Assembly (NCBI GenBank): GCA_016704305.1
Contig: JADJAL010000040.1
Span: 1-34,559 of the forward strand
Direction of reading: 5' to 3'
DNA length: 34,559 bases
Source of the DNA: Haliea sp.
Lineage (GTDB): Bacteria > Pseudomonadota > Gammaproteobacteria > Pseudomonadales > Halieaceae
In this document: in pieces, positions 25,078 through 34,079 of the stretch
Numbering within the stretch: the first letter of the stretch is position 1
Layout of the letters: each line of letters starts with the position of its first letter
Position numbers and translations under genes: made by a program
Notes under the pieces: model-generated
The model's database searches: none
Seen by the model: only the letters and a program-made list of their open reading frames with translations
Told to the model about the DNA's origin: nothing

Positions 25078-25506
25078 TTACTCTTCGTCCTGCTCATCAT
25101 CAGCGGCATCGTCTTCATCGACCGCTTCTGCCCTGGCGGCATCGGCTGCCTGGCGCTCTTCATAGCGGCTCTTGCGCTCGCGATTCTCTTTCGACTTCAT
25201 GATGAAGGATTCTTCCGTCACAGGCTCATCGCGGCGGATCACGAGGTTGCGAATGACAGCATCGTTGTAGCGGAAAGTGGTGGTCAGCTCTTCCATCGCG
25301 TCATTGGACGCCTCCACGTTCATCAGCACATAGTGTGCCTTGTGGATTTTGTTGATCGGGTAGGCCAACTGGCGGCGCCCCCAGTCCTCGAGGCGGTGTA
25401 CCTGGCCACCGTCTTTCTGGATTGCTGCGGTGTAGCGCTCGATCATGCCGGGCACTTGTTCAGACTGGTCCGGATGGACCATAAATACGATTTCGTAATG
25501 TCGCAT
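25078..25506 (-). CDS. rpsF: 30S ribosomal protein S6
   Basis: A 142-residue ribosomal protein. It starts MRHYEIVFMVHPDQSEQVPGM, contains the family segment EDWGRRQLAYPINKIHKAHYVLMN, and ends in an acidic, Glu/Asp-rich tail that is often modified by glutamate ligation (RimK) in other species. The start is ATG 25506, seven bases after AAGGAG. The TTG at 25512 is too close to that site to be the start. First gene of the rpsF-rpsR-DUF2232-rplI operon. Confidence 0.98.
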   Translation of the reverse strand: MRHYEIVFMVHPDQSEQVPGMIERYTAAIQKDGGQVHRLEDWGRRQLAYPINKIHKAHYVLMNVEASNDAMEELTTTFRYNDAVIRNLVIRRDEPVTEESFIMKSKENRERKSRYEERQAADAARAEAVDEDDAADDEQDEE

Positions 25507-25600
25507 ACGCAAGCTCCTTACGGGTTAATGCTACCCAATAAAATGGTGTAGCAAGGAGGATCGGCCATACTGGATAGCCGGGCAAATTTTAAGGGGGGCG

Positions 25601-25630
25601 AGTCTACCCGAATACAGCAAGGCCTGACAA
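25601..25630 (-). promoter_or_regulatory. Sigma-70 promoter of the rpsF operon
   Basis: On the minus strand TTGTCA (25630-25625), an 18-bp spacer and TAGACT (25606-25601) precede a C-rich discriminator, which is typical of stringently controlled ribosomal promoters. The leader of about 90 nt contains a small GGGT/ACCC hairpin followed by CCG close to the ribosome site. This could be the S6:S18 autoregulatory element, but the match is weak. Confidence 0.5.
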
Positions 25631-25663
25631 GCAGTTATTTGTAGCGCCTTTTTCTCGCGTGCA

Positions 25664-26434
25664 TTATTTCTGGCGAACTCCGCCGCGCTGGCGCATCGCC
25701 TCGAACAGGCAGATCCCCGCCGCCACAGACACATTCAGGCTGCTCACAGAGCCCGCCATCGGCAGATGTATCAGGAAATCACACTGCTCGCGCGTCAGGC
25801 GGCGCATGCCTTTCCCTTCCGCGCCCATCACCAGCGCGAGCGAGGTCGTCAGGTCGCTCTCGTACAGGGATTTTTCTGCGTCGCCGTCGGTGCCGTACAG
25901 CCACACGCCGCGCGCCTGCAATGCCTGCAGCGTGCGGCTGATATTGGTGACACGGACGAATGGCACCACCTCGGCCGCGCCGCAGGCCACCTTTTGCACC
26001 ACGGGCGTGAGATCGGCCGAATTGTCCTTCGGCACCACCACCGCATCGACACCGGCGGCATCGGCACTGCGCAGGCAGGCCCCGAGATTGTGGGGATCTG
26101 TGACGCCGTCCAGCACCAGGATCAGCACCGCCCCGTCTTTATCATCCACGGCCTGCAGCAGTTCCTGCTCGCTCCACAGGTTGGATGAGGCGTGGTCGGT
26201 ATCGCCGGCCGCCTCATGCACCTCAGCCACCGCGCCCTGGTGGCGCCCGCTGACCCGCTTGTCCAACTCGGCGCGCGCTTCCCGCACCACCGCTACTCCC
26301 TGGTTCCTGGCGAGCTCCAGCAGGCCGGTGATGCGTTTGTCGTCGCGACCCGTTTGCAGCAGCAGGCGTTGCACCGTCCTGGCGTTGCGGCGCAGCAGGC
26401 TATCGACGGCGTGGATACCGTAGACGTACGGCAC
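25664..26434 (-). CDS. rlmB: 23S rRNA (guanosine-2251-2'-O)-methyltransferase
   Basis: A SpoU-family (SPOUT) methyltransferase of 256 residues. It has the N-terminal substrate-binding domain (VYGIHAVDSLLRRN) and the knotted catalytic domain: motif 1 DGVTDPHNLGACLRSADAAG, motif 2 LVMGAEGKGMRRL, motif 3 IPM-type HLPMAGSVSSLNVSVAAGI. These identify RlmB over the tRNA enzyme TrmH. The start is a GTG at 26434 (VPYVYGIHAV), two bases after the rnr stop, so translation is probably coupled to rnr. Length matches E. coli RlmB (243) with a slightly longer tail. The frame is intact. Confidence 0.95.
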   Translation of the reverse strand: MPYVYGIHAVDSLLRRNARTVQRLLLQTGRDDKRITGLLELARNQGVAVVREARAELDKRVSGRHQGAVAEVHEAAGDTDHASSNLWSEQELLQAVDDKDGAVLILVLDGVTDPHNLGACLRSADAAGVDAVVVPKDNSADLTPVVQKVACGAAEVVPFVRVTNISRTLQALQARGVWLYGTDGDAEKSLYESDLTTSLALVMGAEGKGMRRLTREQCDFLIHLPMAGSVSSLNVSVAAGICLFEAMRQRGGVRQK

Positions 26435-26436
26435 GT

Positions 26437-28791
26437 TCAGCGGCGCCGCCGCAGCCCGGTTTTGCCCTTGGATTTGCGGGGAGCGCCGGACTTTTTGTCC
26501 TTGCCTGTGCTTTTCTTCGCGCCAGGGTCTGCATCCGCCTTGTCAGGACTATTTCCCTTGGCCGGCTTGGCGGACTTGGCCTCGATCAACTCCAGATCAA
26601 TCTTGCGGTCATCCAGATCGACCCTCGCCACCTGCACGCGCACGAGCCCCCCCAGCTTGAAACTGCGCCCGGAGCGCTCGCCGACAAGACGCTGATGCGA
26701 CTTGTCGAAGGCGTAGTAGTCTCCCGGCAACGCGGTGACGTGCACCAGCCCCTCGATATACAAATTCTCCAGTTCCACGAACAAACCGAAGCTGGTCACT
26801 GCGCTGATCACGCCGTTGTACTCAGTCCCCACGTGTTCCTGCAGGTACTCACACTTGAGCCACGCATTGACCTCGCGGGTGGCCTCGTCCGCGCGCCGCT
26901 CGGTCATCGAGCAGTGTTCGCCGTTGACGAGCATGGCGTGAACGTCATAGGGAATATCTGCTTAGTGGGAATCGCTTGTGCACCGTCGATGCGCAGCACG
27001 CCTTTGGCGCGCGCACTGCTGCGAATCAGGTGCCGTATACCCCGGTGCACCAACAAGTCGGGGTAGCGCCTGATCGGCGAGGTGAAATGCGCGTACGCCT
27101 CGTAGTGCAGGCCAAAATGGCCTTTGTTCTCCGGCTGGTAGACCGCCTGGCTGAGCGAGCGCAGCAGCATCGTCTGTATCATACGGGCATCTTCGCGATC
27201 GCCGATTTGCTGCAGCAGGTGCTGGTAGTACCGGCGTCGGCTTGGCGCCACCGCCGAGATCGAGGCCCAGCTCGCCGAGGAACTTCCGCAGCCCCTCCAG
27301 CTTTTCCTCATTGGGTCCCTCGTGCACGCGATACAGGATGGGCAACTGGTTCGCGTCGTAGAAGCGCGCCGTGGCGACGTTGGCGCACAGCATGCACTCC
27401 TCGATCAATTTGTGCGCGTCGTTGCGCACCACGGGGACGATGGCGTCGATCTTGCGATTTTCATTGAAAATAATGCGGGTTTCGACGGTCTCGAAATCAA
27501 TCGCGCCACGCTTGTCACGCGCCGCGCGCAGCACGTGGTACAGGCCGTGCAGGCGTTGCAGGTCCGGCACGCGGCGTTTGTCTATGTCAGGGTGTTTGCC
27601 TTTCTCCAGCACTTCGCCCACCTGTGTATAGGTCAAGCGGGCGTGCGAGTGGATCACTGCCTCATAGAACCGGTATTTGGCAAGCACGCCTTTGGCGCTG
27701 AGCTCCATTTCACACACCATCGCCAGGCGATCAACCGCGGGCTTCAGTGAACAGAGGCCGTTCGACAACGCCTCTGGCAGCATCGGCACTACGCGCGCGG
27801 GAAAATACACCGAGTTGCCGCGCAGCGCCGCCTCCTGGTCGAGGGCGGAGCCCGGTGCGACGTAGTGCGAGACATCGGCGATCGCCACCCACAGCCGCCA
27901 GCTGCCATTGCTGTTCTGTTCGCAGTACACCGCGTCATCGAAGTCCCGCGCATCCTCCCCGTCGATAGTGACAAACGGCAGTTTGCGCAGGTCGATGCGG
28001 TGCTTTTTATCGTCCTCCAGCGGCTCCGCTTCCAGCCGCGACGCCTCCTCCAGCACCGCCTCCGACCACTCCCAGGGAATCCCGTGCGAGCGAATGGCGA
28101 CATCGATTTCCATGCCCGGGTCCAGGTGGTCCCCAAGTACTTCGGCGATGCGGCCCTTGGCGCCGAGCTGGCGTGTCGGGTAGTCGGTAATTTCCGCCGT
28201 CACGATCTGGCCGGAGCGCGCCTTGCCTTTCTCCTTCGGCGGAATGAGTATCTGCTGTGTCAGCCGCCCGTTGTCGGGGATGACATAGCCGATGCCGCTC
28301 TCCTCCTGGTAACGACCGACAACGGATTTGTGCTTGCGCTCCAGCACCTCCACCACCCGGCCCTCCAGACGGCCACGGCGGTCCTCGCCCGTCACCTGCA
28401 CCAGCACCTCGTCACCGTCAAACACGAAATGCATCTGCCGCGCGCTGAGGTAGATGTCATCGCCTTCCGCCAGCGGCACTGCGAAGCCATAACCGTCGCG
28501 ATGCCCCTGCACACGGCAGTGCAGCAGGTTCATCTTGTCGACGAGGCCGTAGGTACCGCGCCGATTCAGCATTAACTGGCCGTCGCGCTCCATCGCCCGC
28601 AGGCGCTTTTGCAGCGCGTCGACCTGTTCGGGCTCATCGAGTCCGAGGGCTTTTGCGATGTCAGCGTTATCCAGGGGTTTTTCCGCCTCCGCCAGCAGGT
28701 CGAGGATCACCTCGCGACTGGGAATCGGGTTGTCGTAGCGCTGCGCTTCGCGCTCAGCATGAGGGTCGGCAATTTTGCCTTTTTTGGCCAT
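26437..28791 (-). CDS. rnr: Ribonuclease R, two frameshifts
   Basis: A processive 3'-5' exoribonuclease that degrades structured RNA. About 784 residues after repair. Domains in order: N-terminal helix-turn-helix (PIPSREVILDLLAEAEKPL), cold-shock domains (HRDGYGFAVPLAEGDDIYLS), the RNB catalytic domain with IDGEDARDFDDAVY (metal-binding aspartates) and HFTSPIRRYPDLLVHRGIRHL, an S1 domain (YNGVISAVTSFGLFVELEN), and a basic Lys/Ser/Gly-rich tail. Frame breaks lie near 27231-27236, inside KPTP-xYYQHLL, and near 26950 (GGG; KQIFPYDVHAMLVNGEHC is split). Both look like indels, since the sequence on either side is conserved. Upstream of rlmB in the usual order. The ATG at 28791 starts MAKKGKIADP. 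Confidence 0.95.
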
Positions 28792-28863
28792 GTGTTTGGG
28801 CTCTTCCGTAGAAAGTTATTGTTGGAGATATGCGAGTGTTCGGCGAGTATACGCGAGGAGAGC

Positions 28864-28883
28864 CTGCCCGTCTCATCGGGCAG
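28864..28883. repeat. Short palindrome between rnr and tRNA-Leu
   Basis: CTGCCCG (28864-28870), TCTCAT, CGGGCAG (28877-28883) form a perfect 7-bp hairpin. AGCCTGCCC is repeated just downstream (28884-28892). There is no T-run, so it is a REP-like palindrome rather than a terminator. Confidence 0.6.
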
Positions 28884-28905
28884 AGCCTGCCCCGCCTTTC
28901 GGGCA

Positions 28906-28934
28906 TTGACAAAACCGCGTCGGAAAAGTAAAGT
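28906..28934 (+). promoter_or_regulatory. Promoter of tRNA-Leu
   Basis: A perfect TTGACA (28906-28911), a 17-bp spacer and TAAAGT (28929-28934) are followed by a GC-rich discriminator (CGCCGCCC), as in stable RNA promoters. The tRNA begins about 60 bp downstream. Confidence 0.75.
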
Positions 28935-28999
28935 CGCCGCCCTCGGAAACTGCGACAGGCAACAACGCTCGCCAGCTTCTGCAGTTAGTTCTGCACTAC

Positions 29000-29087
29000 G
29001 CCCAGATGGTGAAATTGGTAGACACGCCAGCTTCAGGTGCTGGTCCTCGCAAGGGGGTGGAGGTTCAAGTCCTCTTCCTGGGCACCA
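29000..29087 (+). tRNA. tRNA-Leu (anticodon CAG), one extra base in the acceptor stem
   Basis: The tRNA runs from GCCCAGA to the encoded CCA. The D arm GGTGAAATTGGTAGACACG, the anticodon arm CCAGC-TTCAGGT-GCTGG (anticodon CAG), the long class II variable arm and the T loop TTCAAGT are all clear. Between the T stem (CCTCT) and the discriminator there are eight bases, TCCTGGGC, instead of seven. Removing one C (29077-29078) gives TCTGGGC, which pairs perfectly with GCCCAGA. I read this as a sequencing insertion, as in many genes here. It is the likely integration target of the adjacent integrase. Confidence 0.95.
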
Positions 29088-29095
29088 TCGAATTC

Positions 29096-29127
29096 AAAGG
29101 CTGATCCGCAAGGTTCGGCTTTTTTTG
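29096..29127 (+). terminator. Terminator of tRNA-Leu
   Basis: AAAGGCTGATCC, loop GCAA, GGTTCGGCTTTT pair over 12 positions with two G-T wobbles and one mismatch, followed by further T to 29127. Confidence 0.75.
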
Positions 29128-29174
29128 TGTCTGCTCAATAGGTTAGGGCTAATGGGGAGACAATCAAAGAACTA

Positions 29175-29227
29175 CTGAAGTTTCGCTTGTTATCAAGCTG
29201 GTACACAAATTGGTACACAAACTTCAG
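29175..29227. repeat. Direct and inverted repeats just upstream of the integrase remnant (possible arm-type sites)
   Basis: GGTACACAAA occurs at 29200-29209 and 29212-29221. CTGAAGTTT (29175-29183) and AAACTTCAG (29219-29227) are perfect inverted copies. Their place between the tRNA 3' end and the integrase start fits integrase or excisionase arm-binding sites of an old attL. Confidence 0.55.
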
Positions 29228-29229
29228 CT

Positions 29230-30547
29230 ATGTCACCTTACTTACAAAACCGTGAAGGTATTTACCACTTCAGATATCGCATTCCTGTCCTGTTGAGGCC
29301 CCATATTGGGAAAAAACAGAACCAAGGTATCACTAGAAACCGGTAATGAGAGAGGCGACATATTCGGAGCCACCACTGGCTTCGATTGTTGATTGTTTGA
29401 AACAACTCTGTCACCGAGTGAGAACCCGTGAGATTGATTCAGAGGAGCTACCTGAGACGCTAAAGCGGCTACTATAGCTCTAGCCGAAGTCACCTGCCAT
29501 CGTCTGCAATTCCATTACCAGCATTGAACCCGAAGCAACAATACCCAGCCTCCATGCTGCAAGACCTGGATCTACTGAATACACTAAGCTGAAAATCAAG
29601 AAGGAGAGGAGATCAAAGACCGCAGACTACTACAGTTCCATGTTTCTGGAGTGTGTGAAGTTACGACCCAACCAACGGCAATAGGGGCTTCAAAAGTCAT
29701 GTATTGAACAGTATGTCGCCACCATCAGCTGTATACCGAAGAACCGTAAAAAGAATGATCCGGGCTCATTTACTGCCACTTCATTGATTTGGCAATCCCC
29801 GAAGCGGATCTACCTGCAACCAGAACACAAAGAGAAACTTGTCACTATGAACAAGGCCACCTTCTTCAAAGTGGTTGATGTGAATACCTGGAGAAGAACC
29901 CCTCTAGTAGCGTTACTGTTAAATCCACCTCTCAGTCCTATGCGGCTTTTGACAAGAATGATCTACAGAAGATGTTTTCGAAGGAAGTATTGGCTACCTG
30001 TAAACACAGCCAGCAGTGGCTTCCGGTATTGGCTTTATATACTGGAGCAAGGCAGACTGAACTGGCCCAACTACTCATTACGGATGTAGTGCAGATTGAT
30101 GGAATATGGTGTCTCAATATTACAGATCAAGGTAATGATCAGAAGCTGAAGACCAAGCTGCAGTGCATTGTCCCGATCCACAAGGGGCTAATAGCGCAGG
30201 GGTTTCTGGATTATTTTCGAGACATTGAGAAATCCAAACATAAGCAGCTCTGGCCTACGTTGAAACCAGGCCGTTATGGCTGGGAGATAAAGTCTCCAAG
30301 TGGTTCAGGGATACATTGAAGCCTCAGTGAGAGCCAACCATCCCTCTGAGCAAGAAAGGTGTGGCATAGTTTCAGGCATACATTTATTAACCAAGCCGTA
30401 TCACAAGGCCTTCCGATAGCACATATTCAGCAATTAGTTGGACACGAGAAATCAATGCTGGGAGAAACGGGAACCTACACTCACCTTACAACACAACAGC
30501 TAAAGCAAACATTGGATCAAATAAAACTAGAAGGGCTACTGAGCTAA
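29230..30547 (+). pseudogene. Decayed tyrosine-recombinase integrase
   Basis: A phage/island integrase broken by several frameshifts and in-frame stops. The N-terminus MSPYLQNREGIYHFRYRIPVLLRP is the beta-rich start common to integrases next to tRNA genes. Fragments VSLETGNERG and IVDCLKQLCHRVRTREIDSEE follow in other frames. The catalytic domain is recognisable in pieces: the first Arg in LALYTGARQTELAQL (about 30040-30070), IVPIHKGLIAQGFLDYFRD, then HSFRHTF (His-x-x-Arg, about 30365), QLVGHEK, and TYTH with the tyrosine (about 30480). Real stop codons lie between the pieces as well as frameshifts, so unlike other broken genes here this one is truly decayed. It is AT-richer than the chromosome, which supports foreign origin. 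Confidence 0.88.
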
Positions 30548-30652
30548 ATGGGTGGATCTGTTTTTGTTACTGCTTTGTACCTGTCTACGACTCTGTTTGC
30601 CAACACGGGGCCACCAGTTCCCAAATGATTGCGTCAAAACCGGGGGCGGAAC

Positions 30653-31281
30653 ATGGGCGGCATAGGCAGTGGTCGCCACTGGTACGCTGGCGCTAAAGAT
30701 ACGACCAGAAATTACCGTTCGATCGACGTGCGGCGCTGGAAGCGGGGTGGTCTGCTTACGCCCGGTCAATCCTTCGGATGGCAGTGGTCACGCCAAAGCG
30801 AGTTGGTCGCGTCCATTCTGGTACGTTCTGAATCTGACCGAGTCACCCTAACCTACCGCCATCGGAGCGGTGGCAAGGACTGGAAGGATGGAAACTACCC
30901 CGTCCGTCTTGACCAGGCCGCCTGCAAACTCGGTGGGCAACGCCCGTGGTTTCTGTGTCCTGCACGTGGGTGTGGACGGCGCACAGCACTTTTATACATC
31001 GGCAGATCCTTGCTTGCCGGCAATGTCACCAATTGGCCTACGCGAGCCAGAAAGAGGCTGCCTATGATCGTGTTGCGAGACGGGCCGACAAAATCCGCGA
31101 AAAACTGGGCTGGGAGCCGGGCATTCTGAATAGGGGCGGCGGGAGGCCCAAAGGGGTGCACTGGGAAACGTTCAAGCGATTGACCCTACGGCACGATAGC
31201 TCCGTGGAGATTTCACTGGCAGCAATTGAGGCCCGGCTCAATATTTTCAAAAGGATCTCTAATAACAAAATAATCAAATAA
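30653..31281 (+). CDS. Hypothetical zinc-ribbon protein (starts MGGIGSGR), frameshifted
   Basis: About 209 residues after repair of an apparent missing base near 31000-31006. The N-terminus MGGIGSGRHWYAGAKDTT is followed by YRSIDVRRWKRGGLLTPGQSFGW, a Trp/Arg-rich segment. Then come two Cys pairs: CPARGCGRR and, after the break, CRQCHQLAYASQ. Together these look like a zinc ribbon. The tail RADKIREKLGWEPGI is basic. The presumed start ATG at 30653 follows a G-rich stretch. I recall similar GGIGSGR proteins as scattered, unnamed hypotheticals in proteobacteria but cannot assign a family or function. It lies just past the decayed integrase, so it may be cargo of the same element. The 30548-30652 gap holds nothing recognisable. 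Confidence 0.68.
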
Positions 31282-31318
31282 CAGGAAAACCGAATCACCG
31301 AATGACCAAGCGCCACAC

Positions 31319-32273
31319 TCAGAAACGCCGGACACACAACGCGCGGTGGTGTCTGGCGCTGGACACGTCGCTCGAGAGCCGGAGGCCAGGGAGGAACACG
31401 GTCCAGGCCTCCGAGGAACCGTTCGTCTCGTTGCTCCAGAAGCTGGCCCAGGTGAGGTGAAATAGCGGTGATATTTTACAGGTTACTGGGCCACATGACA
31501 GGCTGACCGCGCTCGAGTCGTCATTCAGTGATTGGAGCTCAGCTGACGACGGCAATCGCCAGCCACCCGCCTTTCCGTCACAGTAACCCTTCGCGGCGTT
31601 CCAATCGAGGGTCGAACTGCTATCCGATTGCGTCCACTCCAGCCCACTCGCGGGCTGGCGCAGCACGCCACCCCCAGCATCTATGAGGCATGACGGACTC
31701 TTGGCGCAGGCCATCCGCTCGGCTTCCGCCGCATCGGCCTTTGCCTCGGCTTCCTCCCGCGCCTGTGCGTCCGCCTTGGCTTTCGCATCCGCCTTGGCTT
31801 TCTCTTGCGCCCGCGCCTTGGCTACCGCCGCCAGCTTCGCTTGCTCCGCCGCCGCTGCCTTGGCCTTATCCAGCTCAGGCCTAGCCGCCTCCTCATACTG
31901 CGGATACAGCGTCAGCGCCTCGCTGTACTGCTTGCCTTCCTGGCACGAGACTTTGGAAGGCTTCCAGTGATTCGTAAGCTCGCAGCGAATCCCCTGCCGC
32001 CCACGCCGCCTTGGCCTCGAGGAACATTAGTGGCGGAGGCATCTTCACATTCAGGGCGTGATACTTGTCAAATGCGGCCAGCGCTGTTTTTACATCCTCT
32101 TTTTTCAGGGCATCCACAATCTGTTGCTTGAGGAGGTCCCGCTTGCACTTCGGGTGGGAGAACGTAACCGCACCGTAGGCGATGAATAGGGTGAAGAGCC
32201 CAGCGAGCAACACGCGCCACCGCACGCGGCCGTTGTACAACAGCTTGTGTGCACCTAATCTGTCATTCCGCAT
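31319..32273 (-). CDS. Membrane-anchored protein with C-terminal DUF1566 (Lcl-like) domain, frameshifted
   Basis: About 317 residues. It has a short basic N-terminus and one membrane segment (VRWRVLLAGLFTLFIAYGAV, residues about 17-36). A helical region follows (QQIVDALKKEDVKTALAAFDKYHAL) and, past an apparent extra base near 31954-31960, an Ala/Lys/Glu-rich coiled coil (KARAQEKAKADAKAKADAQA, residues about 150-200). The C-terminal domain has GLEWTQ, DWNAAKGYCDGKAGGWRLPS, FWSNE and the last ALCVR, the pattern of DUF1566/Lcl domains. The topology suggests an anchor with the C-terminal domain outside the cytoplasm. It is the third gene of a minus-strand run. Function unknown; the domain is reported in adhesin-like and lipoprotein contexts. 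Confidence 0.74.
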
Positions 32274-32364
32274 ATCCGTTGCCCCGCCCCCGCTGATTTG
32301 AAACTCTTCCCGCTATTCGCAGCCCGCCGCACTACGCCAAATCACTGTATGGCAGACACCTGCA

Positions 32365-34068
32365 CTATCGAACCCAGTTACCTGGCGACGTGCGTGCGAA
32401 TAACGGCTCAGTTTTAGCCACTGCAAAAGCCGCGCATCCTCTCTTCCCCGTTCTTAACCAAGTCTCTTCCATAACTGCTATATTCCTGACAGCTATTGGC
32501 CGCGAGCCGCTGCCCGTAGCTCTGAAGGTTTCCAACTCACACTGGGATGAAGTACTGGCAATCTCGCGATTGTAAGCCTCCATGGTCGCAATTGCCTGGT
32601 TGTCACATGCCCTACCGCCTGAGCCCCCACCCCCACTGGTGCTTGAGCTTGAATTCATGCCCGTATACGGCATCGCCGAGTTGGCGTTGATACCCTGCTT
32701 CGCTGCGTAATACCCCACTCCCGCAGCCAAAGGCAACCCCGGCAACTGTGCCAACGACATCCCATAAATCACCTCCATCGTCAGCCGCGCTCTCTTGCTG
32801 TTGACGCGCCTGAGCCGCCCGTGCGGCACTCTGTTGGGCAGCCTCTTGCGCCTGCGCGGCGGCCAACGCCTGACGGTGTCGCAGACGCTCCAGTTCGTCC
32901 TGCTGCTGTCGTGCGAACTCCTCTTGTTGTTGCAGGGCCAATGCCTGCTGCCTGGCTTCCTCCTCTTGCCGCTGCTGCAAGGCCAGTGCTTCCTGACGCT
33001 GCCGCTCGCGCAACGCCGCCGCCTGGCGCTCGGCCTCCTCGGCGCTCCCATACGCCCGCGGCAGTCATGGCTTCACTCGTATCCGCCGCCCAGTCTGGTG
33101 TCCCGCTTGTGGCGCCGAAACCGCCGGTGCCCAGGTCGTCTTCCAAATTCGCAACGTCGTCAGCAAATGAGCCAGATTGTGACGGTTCAGTGCCAGATGC
33201 TTCTTCCAATGCGGCGAGGTCATCGGCGAAGGACCCCGAGGTCCCGGTCGCCGCAGGGGCAGGCCCTGTTTCCTCCTCCAGCATGGCAAGGTCATCGGCG
33301 AATGCCCCGCCGGCCTGCTGCAGGTTGGGGTCCTGCAGATTCGCCCCCCCGGCCGGCTGGGCGGTGTTACTGGTGGACGCACCTACGTCCACCAAGACCT
33401 GTTCCCACGCCGCCTGATCAGAGAGCGCTGGCTCGCCCCGCTGTGCAATGGCCGAGGCCACCACCTTGCCATCGGCGCCATTGGGTTCGAGGCCGAATTC
33501 GGCACCCTCGTCAAAATAGGATGCCACCCGGTCTTTTAAAGATCCAACGGCGGTATCCCTGCCTTGATCGCCGCCTCCCCTGATCGGCCAGCCAAACCGG
33601 CATCGTCTGTGAAGGCCCGCACTTTGTCGCTCAGCTCTACCAGGCTCTTCGGAGCAACGTCCCTAATCATTTGGGGGGTCTTCTCTCCCTTGAGCCATGA
33701 AAATAGCCCATCCGCTTCCGCTGCGGCCTCGGCGCCCGACTCCGCATTAAATTGCCGAGTGAGTGTGCCCATGCCACGATCGATCACTATTTCTTTATAG
33801 TGGCCACCCGCTGTCAGCGCCCGGTCTGCAGCCTCCCCGTACTGCCGAAAAGTTCCGGCAGTTTGCCTCTGGCTGCTTGCCCTACCTGGTCGCCGGCATA
33901 GCTAAACACACCTTTATCGCGAATAGCCTCCAGCGTGTCGCTGAGTCGATGAAGCCCCGAGATGCTGAAGGTATACTGGCTCTCATCGGAGGAGTCCACC
34001 CACGCCGGCGGCGACAGTAACAACAGCAGGGCGGCAGCTACCCACCTCAAACTCAATTGTGATTTCAT
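32365..34068 (-). CDS. Exported repeat and coiled-coil protein of unknown function, four frameshifts
   Basis: About 567 residues if four apparent indels (near 33845, 33538, 33057 and 32726) are bridged. They cancel, leaving a whole number of codons. The start ATG at 34068 follows a G-run. A signal peptide (MKSQLSLRWVAAALLLLLSP) precedes an alpha-helical region. Near residues 256-310 come three imperfect copies of FADDLAxLEE (33302-33131; spacing 24 and 21 residues) separated by Gly/Ser/Thr linkers. A Gln/Glu/Ala/Arg-rich coiled coil follows (33013-32790), then a Gly-rich stretch (GVGYYAAKQGINANSAMPYT) and a tail with three Cys. I recognise no family. The gene lies 11 bp after an upstream gene and 91 bp before the DUF1566 gene, so the three look like an operon. 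Confidence 0.62.
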
Positions 34069-34079
34069 GTCCCCCCCCG

